Of a stretch of DNA of 62,675 bases, positions 15,550 to 27,240 are shown piece after piece (the stretch's first letter is position 1; each line of letters opens with the position of its first letter). Source of the DNA: CAYWKU01 sp964459325 (GTDB lineage: Bacteria; RBG-13-61-14; CAYWKU01); assembly GCA_964459325.1 (NCBI GenBank), contig CAYWKU010000020.1, positions 1 through 62,675 of the forward strand, given 5' to 3'. The notes under the pieces are model-generated. The model ran no database searches and was not told where the DNA came from. It saw only the letters and a program-made list of their open reading frames with translations. The translations under genes were made by a program, and so were the position numbers.

Positions 15550-16794
15550 ATGAAAATGGAACTGGTAGCCACCGGCGATGAGCTTGTTAACGGAAGCCTG
15601 ACCGACACCAATTCATCGGAGCTCGCCGCCAGGCTGACTTCGCTGGGACACGAAGTAAGGCGAACAACGTTGACCGGCGACGACCCGGAGGAAATATCCT
15701 CCGTTCTTCTGGAATCCGCGGCCCGCTCCGACGCGGTTATATGCGCCGGAGGTCTTGGCCCGACCGGCGATGACCTGACCGCTGAAGCCGCAACTCGTGC
15801 AGCCGGGGTGAACCTTGTCTTCTACGAAAAAGCGTGGGAGGCGATAAAGGCGAGGTTTGAACAAATAAACCTGCCGCTGGCGCCCACCAATAAAAAACAG
15901 GCCATGCTACCGGAAGGCAGCGAAATGATGGATAACCCCATCGGCACTGCGCCCGGGTTTTTGTTTTACATAAAGGATATACCCTTCTTTTTTGCTCCGG
16001 GCGTGCCGAGGGAGTTGTTCAGGATGTTCGACGAGCAGATATTGCCCCGATTAGCGAAGATAGACTCGTCGCCCTCGGCGTATATCACTTGCACGTGGAG
16101 AACCTTTGGCTACACCGAAAGCGGCCTGAGCGACCTTTTATCGGATATGGTTGACGATGAAAAAGAAATGCGGTTGAGTTTCCGCGCCACTTTTCCGGAG
16201 ATTCGGGTTACGCTCACGGCGAGGGCTTCGAGCGAGGAGGAGGCTGAAAAAATACTAAAAAACCCATCTGAAAGAATCGAGGAAAAGATAGGCCAATGGG
16301 TGTTTTCACGCGACGGAAGAAGCCTGCCCGAGGTGGTTGGAGACCTGTTGAAGGATAAGGGACTCAAACTTGCTCTTGCCGAAAGTTGTACCGGCGGCAT
16401 GATAGGGAAGATGTTAACCGACGTAAGCGGCAGCTCCGAATACTTCGAGGGAGGCGTGGTTGCATATTCCAACCGGTTGAAAATGCGGATTCTCGAAGTG
16501 CCCCAATCCGTGCTCGACGAAGACGGCGCGGTAAGCCCCAGATGCGCGGCGGCAATGGCAGAAGGCGTAAGAAAAATTACCGGCGCCGATGTCGGGTTGT
16601 CCATAACGGGAGTTGCAGGGCCCACCGGCGGAACCTCTGATAAACCCGTCGGCACGGTATATCTGGGCTGCTCTACCGACAAGGGAACAGAAACACGCGG
16701 CGGGCAATGGCCGAGGGGAGACCGCGAACAGGTGCGCCTGCTCTCGGCTTACGCAGCGCTGGATTTCGTGAGAAAAACGCTTCTGGATATGTGA
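15550..16794 (+). CDS. cinA: CinA family protein (nicotinamide-nucleotide amidohydrolase)
   Basis: The 414-residue protein has an N-terminal MoCF/COG1058 domain (MELVATGDELVNGS, AGGLGPTGDDLT) and a C-terminal PncC-type domain (about residues 258-412) starting LALAESCTGGMIG and containing SITGVAGPTGG. In this family the C-terminal domain deamidates nicotinamide mononucleotide and the N-terminal domain has ADP-ribose pyrophosphatase activity. The open frame extends upstream through the MITE, but the ATG at 15550, with GAGGTG seven bases before it, fits the family start. Unlike many genomes, cinA is not beside recA and thpR, which lie 40 kb away. Confidence 0.93.
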   Translation: MKMELVATGDELVNGSLTDTNSSELAARLTSLGHEVRRTTLTGDDPEEISSVLLESAARSDAVICAGGLGPTGDDLTAEAATRAAGVNLVFYEKAWEAIKARFEQINLPLAPTNKKQAMLPEGSEMMDNPIGTAPGFLFYIKDIPFFFAPGVPRELFRMFDEQILPRLAKIDSSPSAYITCTWRTFGYTESGLSDLLSDMVDDEKEMRLSFRATFPEIRVTLTARASSEEEAEKILKNPSERIEEKIGQWVFSRDGRSLPEVVGDLLKDKGLKLALAESCTGGMIGKMLTDVSGSSEYFEGGVVAYSNRLKMRILEVPQSVLDEDGAVSPRCAAAMAEGVRKITGADVGLSITGVAGPTGGTSDKPVGTVYLGCSTDKGTETRGGQWPRGDREQVRLLSAYAALDFVRKTLLDM

Positions 16795-16795
16795 G

Positions 16796-17548
16796 TCAAT
16801 GGGATGCTTTTTTAAAGACGTTTAACGCCAGTCTCACCGCCCGGGTGGAGGCACGTAGGAAAACTGGCTCGAAAAAACCCTGCTTCCATTCCAACGAAGC
16901 AAGCTCATCGCTCACCGCTATTACTCCTGCCAACTCTATTTCTCTGCAACGCGCGACCGTGAACAATGCCGAAAGTTCCATCTCCACCGCCAGCACCCCG
17001 TCGTTCGCATACTTTTTCACTTTTTCGCAAGTTTCGCGGTAAGGGGCGTCCGTAGTCCAGACGGCGCCTTTGCGAATGGGCCACTTCTTTTGAGAGGCCA
17101 GATTTTCGACGGTTTCCACCAGCGGCTCGCTTGCTCTGGGTGGGTAAAGGTCGGGACGATAATGCCGACTGGCGCCTTCCTCCGATATCGCTTCGGTGGG
17201 GATGACAAGCTCGCCGACTTTCAGCTCCGGTTGAAGCGACCCGCAGCAGCCGACGGCGATAACCCGTTTCGCTCCGTTGGCTATGAGCGACTCCAGCATG
17301 GTTACGGAGTTGGGTGCTCCGATGGCAGGGCCGGCAATGGAAAATCCGCCTCTTCTTTGGGGGACATTCCACAGTCCTCCCCAGTCCAGCCTGCATTTGC
17401 GGCGGTGAGCTCGCGCAAGCGTGCGGGCCAGGGTAAGATATGGCGGCAATATGGCCAGCACCACGTTTTCATGCACCGGCAGTTTTCTGTTGAAAGCTCC
17501 CGGTGGCACCAGGACGGGCTCGGTTCTCGGGTCACGGGTATCGTCCAT
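16796..17548 (-). CDS. Nucleoside phosphorylase (PNP/UDP family)
   Basis: The 250-residue protein has the nucleoside phosphorylase fold markers: a phosphate-site type segment near the middle (VIAVGCCGSLQPELKVGE), TTDAPYRET, and the ribose-binding signature VEMELSALF near residue 190. It probably cleaves a purine or uridine nucleoside with phosphate; the base cannot be told from sequence by eye. It converges on cinA with only one base between the stops and is the last gene of the minus-strand operon with DUF58, MoxR and a glycosidase. Confidence 0.82.
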   Translation of the reverse strand: MDDTRDPRTEPVLVPPGAFNRKLPVHENVVLAILPPYLTLARTLARAHRRKCRLDWGGLWNVPQRRGGFSIAGPAIGAPNSVTMLESLIANGAKRVIAVGCCGSLQPELKVGELVIPTEAISEEGASRHYRPDLYPPRASEPLVETVENLASQKKWPIRKGAVWTTDAPYRETCEKVKKYANDGVLAVEMELSALFTVARCREIELAGVIAVSDELASLEWKQGFFEPVFLRASTRAVRLALNVFKKASH

Positions 17549-17563
17549 TGTTAAAAACGGCTC

Positions 17564-18643
17564 TCAGGCCGTGGCGGATTGTTGCTCTCGGAAGTTACCT
17601 GTTTTCCTCAAGGTAACCACCACCTTTCTTTCATCCGGCCCTACGAATGGGATTACCTGAGACTTCATTGAAGGCTCGAATAAAGCTAACGCGGTTAACA
17701 ACCTCCTGCGATGCCCTCCGCCGCAGCCGTACCGGACTTCTCCCGAAGGCGTCATCAACCGTACCATGTAATTGTGCCGGATGAATTCCTCGCAATAGCC
17801 TGCGGCTTCGCTTATGGCGCGCTCCAGGGCGTAATCGTCCCGCGGGGACGCATAACCGGATGTATCGAGGATTACGGTGACAGTAGGAAGGTTTTCGGTG
17901 CGGGTTATCTTGGTAATTGTCGTCTCGGAGCGGGCGGAAGCTTTCCAGTGAATGCTTCTCATACTGTCGCCTTCCGAATAGGGTCTCAGGGAGAACAGCT
18001 CCGGGCCTTCTCCGCGAGCGCCTGAAGTGTCCGAGCTTCCGGTTTGAGACCCGGCGCTTACCGCGCCGCTTACTTCGGCCAACTTCGGGAAGACGATTAT
18101 TTCTTCCGCCATGGTGATTAACCTGAGCTTTTCGAAAAACCCGAAGGGAAACCTTGTCGATATCATGACGGTTTCCAGCTTCAACCTCCCGCGTTTTTCG
18201 GCAAAGTATACGCTTTCGTCGCGCTCCCTGGAGCCGGGCCGCACCCGGAGTATAAAGGCTAGCTTTTTAGCTGAAAGCCTGTCTTCCGAAACCCTTAACC
18301 CGAAAAAGCTCATCCGACGGCGGGGATTGGCGATGCGATAACCGATGGTAAATTCTTCCCCGGCGAATGCTTCGAAAGGAAGCTCCCTCTCCACCTTCAA
18401 CTTTCTTATCATTTCTTCGCTGAAGGCGCCGCTTGCGGTCATTGCCCCCAGCATAACCGCCAGTATGAGGTACAACAGATTGTTACCGGTGTTAATGGCG
18501 GCGATGCCCACTACGAATATGAAACCGGTAAGCAACCAACCTTCGCGCGTTATTCGCAGGGCGCGGTCGTATACCCGGAATGAGCGGGAGAAAATACCTT
18601 TCCCAAGAAATCGGGAGCTTTCAGATGGGTACCGGGACGTCAT
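17564..18643 (-). CDS. DUF58 protein (MoxR-associated, vWA-like)
   Basis: The 359-residue protein has two adjacent membrane helices at about residues 38-75, then a soluble part with the DUF58 signature LRPYSEGDSMRSIHWKASA near residue 225, followed by a vWA-like segment containing VILDTSGYAS. DUF58 proteins are regularly encoded beside MoxR AAA+ ATPases, which are thought to help metal insertion or assembly of partner complexes. Its start overlaps the end of the moxR gene by 23 bases, so the two are coupled. Confidence 0.88.
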   Translation of the reverse strand: MTSRYPSESSRFLGKGIFSRSFRVYDRALRITREGWLLTGFIFVVGIAAINTGNNLLYLILAVMLGAMTASGAFSEEMIRKLKVERELPFEAFAGEEFTIGYRIANPRRRMSFFGLRVSEDRLSAKKLAFILRVRPGSRERDESVYFAEKRGRLKLETVMISTRFPFGFFEKLRLITMAEEIIVFPKLAEVSGAVSAGSQTGSSDTSGARGEGPELFSLRPYSEGDSMRSIHWKASARSETTITKITRTENLPTVTVILDTSGYASPRDDYALERAISEAAGYCEEFIRHNYMVRLMTPSGEVRYGCGGGHRRRLLTALALFEPSMKSQVIPFVGPDERKVVVTLRKTGNFREQQSATA

Positions 18644-19574
18644 CCATAATATCCCGCAACAGGCTTCGGGCGGCTTCTATCCTGCCGGATGAGGTGGCTT
18701 CGCTGCCGGAGGGAATTATCCTGTGAGCCAGCACTTCCACGGCCAGCGCTTTTATATCGTCAGGTGTAACGTAATCCCTGTTTTGGCATAGCGCCCGCGC
18801 CTTGGCGGCCTGTTTCAATGCAAGCCCCGCACGGGGGGAAGCGCCGAGCGCCACCCGCTCGCTGAAACGGCTTTCGTTGATTATGTCCAGGATGTATCTC
18901 AAAAGGTCCTCCTCAACGTGAACGCCGTCCGCCGCCTCCTGCAAGGCCAGAACGTCATCGGAGGATATTACCGGCCTTACGCCGTCCGGCGTAATGGAGT
19001 ATCTCACGTCCTGAAGTATGGTAAGCTCCTCCTCCTGCTCCGGGTAACCCATTGTGGCGCTGGTCATGAACCGGTCGAGCTGGCTTTCCGGCAGGGGGAA
19101 GGTGCCGTGAAACTCCAGCGGGTTCTGGGTTGCGATGACCATGAAAGGCCGTGGAAGCTCGTAGGTCAAGTTGTCAATGGTCACCTGCGCCTCGTTCATT
19201 GCCTCCAGCAGCGCCGACTGGGTCTTCGGTGTTGTGCGGTTTATTTCATCCGCCAGGAGAATCCCGGCGAATACAGGCCCGGGGCGGAAATCGAAGCCTC
19301 CACTGTTGCGGTTGTAAATGTTCACCCCGATGATGTCGGCGGGCAGCATGTCGCTGGTAAACTGAATCCTGCGAAAGTCTATGCCTATGGAGCGGGCCAG
19401 GGTCATCGCCAGGGTGGTCTTGCCTACGCCGGGAATATCTTCCAGCAGCAGGTGCCCCCGGCCGATGAGGGTGATAATCGCCAGTCTCACCACATCGGGC
19501 TTGCCGCGAATTACCCGCCGAACGTTTTCCTCGAGGAGTTTGACTGTGTTGTTCTGACGCGCCTGGGGTGCCAT
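18621..19574 (-). CDS. MoxR-type AAA+ ATPase
   Basis: The roughly 317-residue protein has Walker A EDIPGVGKTTLA near residues 45-56, the MoxR-specific segment RIQFTSDMLPADIIG near 78-92, Walker B IFAGILLADEINRTTP near 112, sensor 1 VIATQNPLEF near 152 and the lid with GASPRAGLALKQAAK near 260. It is a cytoplasmic chaperone-like ATPase. I chose the ATG at 19574 rather than a TTG two codons upstream. It overlaps the DUF58 gene. Confidence 0.92.
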   Translation of the reverse strand: MAPQARQNNTVKLLEENVRRVIRGKPDVVRLAIITLIGRGHLLLEDIPGVGKTTLAMTLARSIGIDFRRIQFTSDMLPADIIGVNIYNRNSGGFDFRPGPVFAGILLADEINRTTPKTQSALLEAMNEAQVTIDNLTYELPRPFMVIATQNPLEFHGTFPLPESQLDRFMTSATMGYPEQEEELTILQDVRYSITPDGVRPVISSDDVLALQEAADGVHVEEDLLRYILDIINESRFSERVALGASPRAGLALKQAAKARALCQNRDYVTPDDIKALAVEVLAHRIIPSGSEATSSGRIEAARSLLRDIMDDVPVPI

Positions 19575-19613
19575 TAACAATAAGGGTATTCGATACCTTT
19601 GGTTTTTCCAAAC

Positions 19614-21908
19614 TCAGCGCTTTTTTTGTTCTTTCATCGCTTTGTTGTAGTGGCCCCTGTATCTGGATTTCCACTTTTCCAGGTGGGAGCGGTAATCCAG
19701 CAAAGATGAAGCGCGGTGGAATTCCCATTCCAACTCCAGTTCCGTACTGTTCGGCGAAAGGTGTATATTATTCGGAGCTTCCTCTGAGTTTCCTTTTATT
19801 TTCCAGCTTTTAACGAAAAACGGCTTTGGAAAAATTATCCTCTCCGGCGGGGTTTTCCACAGCGGGTCTATCTTCAGAACCCCTCCATTTTCGTTCGCCT
19901 TGATAATGGCGGTTACGCTGCCGAAATCGGTGGGCGCGCTGCGCATACCCGTCTCCAGCCCCGGCTGAAGCCATGCCGGACACAGACCGTTGAAAAGGTA
20001 AAGGCTCCCGGCGTCATCCCCCGCGCCTTCCCTGATTATCATGTTGCGAAGGAGCAGGTTGTATGCGGCAGCGAACCACCCGTGTGGCGGAAAGTTGGCG
20101 AACTCGAAAGGCCCCAGTTTCATTACGTAATCCCGCCCGTCCCAGGGGACTATCGTCCACTCGAAGCCTTCGTGCGTCGGCCCGGTGTGAACAAGCATTG
20201 AATAAAAATCCGTCGCCGCCGCCTCCGATTCCCCGCGAATCAAGGAGGTTTGCGCCACCCTTTCGGTAAGGTAATGGTGGAGAAAACCGCTCCACGTGGC
20301 CAGTCCTTCGGAGTAGCAGTTCTGGCGATAATGGTTGAATGTGTTCGTTATAATATCGTCGAAGGGTTCGGTAAGTTCTCCCACGTAAAGGAGCAAAAGG
20401 TTTCCCCAGTCTTCTCCGCCCTTAACGTCCAACCCGGGAGGCGCGACTTTGCCGTTTTCCGATGCTTTTTTTATAAGTTTTTGCAGAAAAGTGTTTCTAT
20501 ATTCGTTAAAAAAATTGCCGAAATTTTCCGCGTCAAGGTCTTCATCGAGCATCCGGGCGAGCTTAACGGCTTCCCTGATTCCCGCCAGGGCCCAGACGTT
20601 ATGACCGGTATAGCGGCCCTTAATCAACTCGTTATCCATTGCGTCGGAAGGCGGCAACAGGCCCTCGCGGTCGTTGCGAATCGTGTGAGTGAGCCATTCC
20701 ATAGCGCGGCGAACCGGCTGATATATCCTTACTGCAAACTCCCTGTCGCCGGTGATTGAGGCGTGCTTTCCGAATGCCCACAGCGCCTGGCCGGTGCCGT
20801 CGAGTTGGCCTTTCTGGCTACAAAAGCGACCGTCGGGTCGGGCATAGTTGAGAAAGTTAATCAGTACCCTTTCCGCCACCTCGTGATAACCCCATACGTC
20901 CCACATCCTGCTGATAAATGCCGAGTCGCGCAGCCAGAAGTGGGCGTAATGAAGGCGGTTGACCAACTGCACCCAATCCTCTCCCCTTTTGACCTGCGAT
21001 TGAAAGTTGTATACCCGGCTCGCCAGGCTGGCGTGCCTGACCTTCTGCTCCGGCATCACCAGTTCAACCCCCGGTTCCAGCAGTTTCGTCCATCTCTCCA
21101 TCGTTTTTTTGCGTTGTTCTTTAACGTTCAGGTTATGCAAAAAACGCTGAGCCACTTCGCCCGGAAGCGGTTCGTGAGGTATTGCGAAGTGAGCCATCCT
21201 TTCTTCGTTGGGCCCGAGGCTCCATTCCAGGATACCGATGCAACATTCCTCGCCCCGGGCCACCTTTGAAAAGCCCGATTTATAAGGTTTTTCCGGTCTT
21301 TCCAGTTTTGAAGTAAAACCTTCCCTGCCGATGAGGGCATACATGAGTTTTCCGTCCCGCCATGCGCCGGTCCGGTCTATTTCAAATCTCCATTTTCGGG
21401 AAAATTTTTCGTTGGTGAACCACTTCCACCGGCAGCGGTGGTCGCGCTCGGGATATAAAAGGCCCATTCCGATGCGGGCGGTGACCGGTTTATCCGATAC
21501 GTTGCAGGCGCTCAGCCTGACGTAATACGAAGGTATGGACTCGCTTTTTACGTCCGCCGGTTCCGTGAAAAATTCGACGAAGTAGTTGATATCGTTGATT
21601 GTTTTGTCGGCCTCTATTATCGGAATCCATCCCATGTGAAAGCTGCGCCGCCTCCATTCCGCGGGCTTATCGGATTCTCCCGTTACGGTGAAAAATTCGG
21701 CATAGCCCGTCCAGATGCTGCCTTCCGGGGTTACTTGCGCCGCAGCTTCATCGCCGGGCACGGCCAATTGAGTATTGGGATGTTTGAAATAGCTGAAGGG
21801 ATGCGTATCATCATTTCCCGGTTCGGGCAGGGGGCTTCGGGCAAGTTTCTGCCCCAGCTTCAACAATCGCCGGCGGATTTTAAACTGCAAGTTTCGGTAG
21901 AAGGGCAT
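19614..21908 (-). CDS. Six-hairpin glycoside hydrolase-like protein (glucoamylase/GH15-type fold)
   Basis: The protein of about 764 residues has an N-terminal beta-rich half and, from about residue 340, an alpha/alpha-barrel pattern: LHYAHFWLRDSAFISRMW, GRFCSQKGQLDGTGQALWAFG, GHNVWALAGIREA and GPTHEGFEWTIVPW. The WLRDS and DGTGQALWA segments are typical of six-hairpin glycosidases of the GH15 type. No signal peptide is evident, so it may be cytoplasmic and act on stored or imported glycan. The ATG at 21908 has AGGA about eight bases ahead; an ATG at 21938 in the same frame lacks one. It heads the four-gene minus-strand operon. Confidence 0.78.
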   Translation of the reverse strand: MPFYRNLQFKIRRRLLKLGQKLARSPLPEPGNDDTHPFSYFKHPNTQLAVPGDEAAAQVTPEGSIWTGYAEFFTVTGESDKPAEWRRRSFHMGWIPIIEADKTINDINYFVEFFTEPADVKSESIPSYYVRLSACNVSDKPVTARIGMGLLYPERDHRCRWKWFTNEKFSRKWRFEIDRTGAWRDGKLMYALIGREGFTSKLERPEKPYKSGFSKVARGEECCIGILEWSLGPNEERMAHFAIPHEPLPGEVAQRFLHNLNVKEQRKKTMERWTKLLEPGVELVMPEQKVRHASLASRVYNFQSQVKRGEDWVQLVNRLHYAHFWLRDSAFISRMWDVWGYHEVAERVLINFLNYARPDGRFCSQKGQLDGTGQALWAFGKHASITGDREFAVRIYQPVRRAMEWLTHTIRNDREGLLPPSDAMDNELIKGRYTGHNVWALAGIREAVKLARMLDEDLDAENFGNFFNEYRNTFLQKLIKKASENGKVAPPGLDVKGGEDWGNLLLLYVGELTEPFDDIITNTFNHYRQNCYSEGLATWSGFLHHYLTERVAQTSLIRGESEAAATDFYSMLVHTGPTHEGFEWTIVPWDGRDYVMKLGPFEFANFPPHGWFAAAYNLLLRNMIIREGAGDDAGSLYLFNGLCPAWLQPGLETGMRSAPTDFGSVTAIIKANENGGVLKIDPLWKTPPERIIFPKPFFVKSWKIKGNSEEAPNNIHLSPNSTELELEWEFHRASSLLDYRSHLEKWKSRYRGHYNKAMKEQKKR

Positions 21909-22045
21909 TATTATTTCCTGAGGTAAATAAGCTTCCATATAACCGATTTTATTGCAAATCGTCTCTTGTCGGGCTCAGTGTTTCTATCCAATGCCGCTCT
22001 ACCGTGCTAACTGTCGGCCACTTATCGGATTTCCCTGCTTCGCCG

Positions 22046-22074
22046 TTGACAACACGCCGGGATAAAGGCATTAT
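22046..22074 (+). promoter_or_regulatory. Probable sigma70-type promoter of carAB
   Basis: TTGACA at 22046-22051 (perfect -35) and CATTAT at 22069-22074 (four of six) are spaced 17 bases. They lie about 65 bases before the carA start in the 230-base region between the divergent glycosidase operon and carA. No pyrimidine attenuator was recognised. Confidence 0.5.
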
Positions 22075-22138
22075 AAAGTTGCGCCGGGCGGTGAAGGGTT
22101 CTCCTTCATCCGTTCGGTTAATTTGTGTGATGAGCACC

Positions 22139-23262
<1,124 letters not shown>

Positions 23263-23263
<1 letters not shown>

Positions 23264-26200
23264 TGCCCCGGCGCGACGATATATCCAAGATACTCATCAT
23301 CGGCAGCGGCCCCATTATTATCGGGCAGGCCTGCGAATTCGACTACTCCGGCGCCCAGGCGGTCAAGGCCCTTCGTGAAGAAGGGTACGAGGTGGTGCTT
23401 ATCAACTCCAATCCCGCCACCATCATGACCGACCCGGACTTTGCCAATCGCACTTACATAGAGCCTATCACCCCGGAAGTGGTGGCCAGGGTTATTGAAG
23501 TGGAGAAGCCGGACGCCCTTCTTCCCACCATGGGCGGCCAGACGGCCCTTAACGTATCCATCGAGTTGGACAAGAGGGGACTGCTGGAAAAGCTGGGGAC
23601 CGAGCTTATAGGCGCCAAGCCGGATGCCATCCATCGAGCCGAAAACCGCGACGCCTTCAAAAACACCATGAAAAACATCGGGTTAAGGACGCCGGAAAGC
23701 GGCGTGGCTTCCGGCATGAAAGAGGCGTGGGAAATTCTCGAGAGAGTGGGCTACCCGGTGATTATCCGGCCCTCCTACACCCTCGGCGGCACCGGCGGCA
23801 ACGTGGCTTACAACAGGGAGGAATATGAGCGTAACGTCGAATGGGGCTTGTCGCTGAGTTGGGACCACAGCGTACTCATCGAGGAGAGCGTGCTGGGATG
23901 GAAGGAGTTCGAGCTGGAGGTTATGCGCGACCTGGCGGATAACGTGGTCATCATATGCAGCATAGAAAACTTCGACCCCATGGGCATACACACCGGCGAT
24001 TCCATCACGGTAGCCCCCGCGCAAACCCTGACCGACAAGGAGTACCAGATACTCCGCGACGCTTCCATACGTATCATTCGGGCCATCGGAGTCGAGACCG
24101 GCGGCTCAAACATACAGTTCGCGGTGCATCCCGAGAACGGGGAGATGGTGGTAATCGAGATGAACCCACGGGTCAGCCGTTCCTCCGCGCTGGCCAGCAA
24201 GGCCACCGGCTTTCCCATCGCCAAGATGGCGGCGAAGCTGGCGGTGGGCTACGCCCTGGATGAAATACCCAACGACATTACCGAAAAGACACCCGCCTGC
24301 TTCGAGCCGACGATAGACTACTGCGTGGTCAAATATCCCCGGTTCGCCTTCGACAAGTTCGCGGGGGCCGATGACCGGTTGACTACCCAGATGAAGAGCG
24401 TTGGGGAAGCTATGGCAATAGGTCGGACGTTCCGCGAGTCACTGATGAAAGCCGTCCGGTCGCTGGAGATAGACCGTTACGACCTGGGGATAAAGTCGAA
24501 TCCCGCCCCATCGGACGAGGACGTGGAAAACAAGCTGCGGCGGCCTTCTTGGGACAGGCTGTTCTTCATCGCGGAAGCCTTCCGAAGGGGTTGGAGCGTG
24601 GAGGACGTAAGCAAGCTTACGAACTTAATCGACCCTTGGTTCCTTAGAGAATTGAGCGACCTGGTGGCGCTGGAAAGAGAGTTGCGGCACGCCGGAAAAG
24701 ACCTTGTCAACCGGAAGGAACTGGTCGAAAGGGCCAAGCGGTGGGGTATAAGCGATAACTTCTTCTCGAAGATAGCGGGAGTGTCGGAGCCGGAATGGCG
24801 ACGCTGTCGGGCCGAAAACGGCCTCTCCCACGTCTACAAGGCCGTGGATACGTGCGCGGCGGAGTTCGAGTCTTATACGCCGTATTTATATTCCACCTAT
24901 GAGAGCGAATGCGAGGCGGGCAGAACCGACAAGCCGAAAATAGCCATCCTCGGCGGCGGGCCCAACAGGATAGGACAGGGCATCGAGTTCGATTACTGCT
25001 GCGTCCACGCGGCGTTTGCGCTCGGTGAGGACGGCTACGAAACCATCATGGTCAACTGCAACCCCGAAACCGTCAGCACCGACTACGACACCAGCGACAA
25101 GCTATACTTCGAGCCGCTTACATTTGAAGACGTGATGAACATTATGGACACCGAAAAGCCGGACGGGGTTATAGTGCAGTTCGGGGGCCAGACGCCTCTT
25201 AAGCTGGCGGGGCTTTTGGAGGAAGCGGGCGTGCACATACTGGGGACTTCCCCCGAAAGCATTGACCGGGCCGAGGACCGGGAAATGTTCAGGGCGCTCC
25301 TGGAAAAGCTGAGACTCAAGCAGGCCCCCAACGACATCGCCGTCGACTTCGAGGGGGCGCGGAAGATTGCACGGAATATCGGCTATCCGCTGGTCATCCG
25401 CCCCAGTTTCGTGCTCGGCGGCCAGAGGATGAAAATAGTCTACGACGAGGAGGAGCTTAACGAATACATGCGGGAGGCCGTGGAGGTGAGCTACTCGCGG
25501 CCCGTGCTTCTGGATAAGTTCCTCGAAGACGCCGTGGAAGTGGATGTCGACGCCGTGGCCGACGGCCAAACGTGCGTAATCGGCGGGGTGATGGAACATA
25601 TCGAGGAAGCGGGGGTGCATTCGGGTGACAGCGCCTGCGCTCTGCCGCCCTTTTCACTGCCGCAGATAGTGGTGGAGGAGATAAAGAGGCAGTCCCGCGC
25701 GCTGGCCATGGAGCTTGAGGTGCGCGGCCTTATAAACATCCAGTTCGCGGTGCAGGGGAAGGATATTTACGTACTGGAGGTTAATCCCCGCGCCAGCAGG
25801 ACAGTGCCGTTCGTGTCAAAGGCCATCGGGGCGCCGCTTGCCAAGATAGCCGCACGGGTGATGGCGGGGAAGAAGCTGGGGGAGCTGGGGTTCACCCGGC
25901 AGGTGAACGTAAACCACGTGTCGGTGAAGGAGGCGGTTTTCCCGTTTTCCAAGTTCCCCGGCGTGGACACGGTGCTGGGGCCGGAAATGAAGAGCACCGG
26001 CGAAGTTATGGGAATAAGCCCCGACTTCGGGCAGAGTTTCGCCAAGAGCCAGTTGGCGGCGGGAAACGCCTTGCCGCTTGAAGGAACGGTGTTTATCAGC
26101 GTTCGCAACCGCGACAAGGGCTTTGCCATCAACATAGGCCGCGACCTGCACGAGATGGGGTTCAGGCTGGTGGCCACCCGTGGCACCGCCGCGGCCCTCG

Positions 26201-26493
26201 AATCCGCCGAGATTCCGGTGGAGGTGGTGAACAAGGTCGTCGAGGGCCAGCCCAATATAGTGGACCTCATCCTTAACGACAGAATTGACATGGTGATAAA
26301 CACCACCGTCGGCAAGCAGGCGATAAAGGACAGCTACTCCATACGCCGCACCGCTCTCGAGAAAACCATCCCTTACGTAACCACGGTGCAGGCGGCGCTG
26401 GCGGCGGTGAAGGCCATCGAGGCCCTGCGGGAATACAAAACCCTCCCGGTCAAAGCGTTACAGGAATACAACGTCGTTAGCAATTCCGGGTGA
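23263..26493 (+). CDS. carB: Carbamoyl-phosphate synthase large subunit
   Basis: The 1076-residue protein has the full duplicated architecture: ILIIGSGPIIIGQACEFDY starts the first half, ATP-grasp segments with PSYTLGGTGGN follow, then the second half begins with ILGGGPNRIGQGIEFDYC near residue 563 and carries PSFVLGGQRMKIV. The MGS-type allosteric domain occupies the last 140 residues (NRDKGFAINIGRDL to the C-terminus). Length and motifs are normal. It is translationally coupled to carA. Confidence 0.97.
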
Positions 26494-26520
26494 ACTGCCC
26501 TTCGGGGGTCTTCCGACATT

Positions 26521-27219
26521 ATGAACTTATCCGTTTTTATCCGCCGACTCGCAAGTTCACTCCGGGACATGTTCGTCTGCGCATGGGGCGGCATCAGGTT
26601 ACTTGCGGGTTCTTTTGAACGGTGGAATGCGTGGCGATGGACAGCGGCGGTTATCTTCGTTATGGCCGTAGTGGTCGCTTATGCCTGGAAATGGCCGATT
26701 CACGCTGTCTTGCGGGGAAATGAAACCGGGTTGGCGGAAGCGATAGCCGAAGCGGGAAATCGTTTCGGAGACTTCGAGATTCCCCTTATCGTCGGTTTTG
26801 CCTTTTTGCTGGCAGGGAGCGCTGTCGGTAAAGAAAGGCTGCTCGGCGTCGGGCAAGTTCTGCTGGCGGCGGGGGTAATCTGCGCCGTTGCGGTGCCTCT
26901 GGGGCAGTTCATACTTGCCGAAGCCCGCCCGAAGAACGGTGGGGCCATGCGATTTTTCGTCATGGACGGCCACGGCGTTTCGGGCCACGCCGCCAGTGCG
27001 GCGCTGTTGGTGTGGCCAGTTGCGGGAAAGTTGACCGAGGGGCAGGAAAAGTGGGTTCGGGTGGTGGCTTTCTTTCTTTTATTTGCATGGGCGATTCTTG
27101 TCGCCTGGTCGAGAATGTGGGACGACAAGCATTTTCTATGGAATGTCATGCTGGGGTCTGTTACCGGTTTGGTATCGGGATGGGCGGTCTATTCTTATTC
27201 GGTAAGGGCCGAACCTTAG
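26521..27219 (+). CDS. PAP2-family membrane phosphatase
   Basis: The 232-residue protein has about five membrane helices and the three PAP2 motifs in order: LAEARPKNGG near residue 136 (the RP pair), GVSGHAAS near 151 in place of PSGH, and SRMWDDKHFLWNVMLG near 198 with the Arg and His. The family dephosphorylates lipid phosphates such as undecaprenyl pyrophosphate or phosphatidic acid at the membrane. It follows carB by 27 bases but is probably functionally separate. It converges on glmM. Confidence 0.82.
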   Translation: MNLSVFIRRLASSLRDMFVCAWGGIRLLAGSFERWNAWRWTAAVIFVMAVVVAYAWKWPIHAVLRGNETGLAEAIAEAGNRFGDFEIPLIVGFAFLLAGSAVGKERLLGVGQVLLAAGVICAVAVPLGQFILAEARPKNGGAMRFFVMDGHGVSGHAASAALLVWPVAGKLTEGQEKWVRVVAFFLLFAWAILVAWSRMWDDKHFLWNVMLGSVTGLVSGWAVYSYSVRAEP

Positions 27220-27240
27220 AAATCGAGTTAAATCAAGAGG

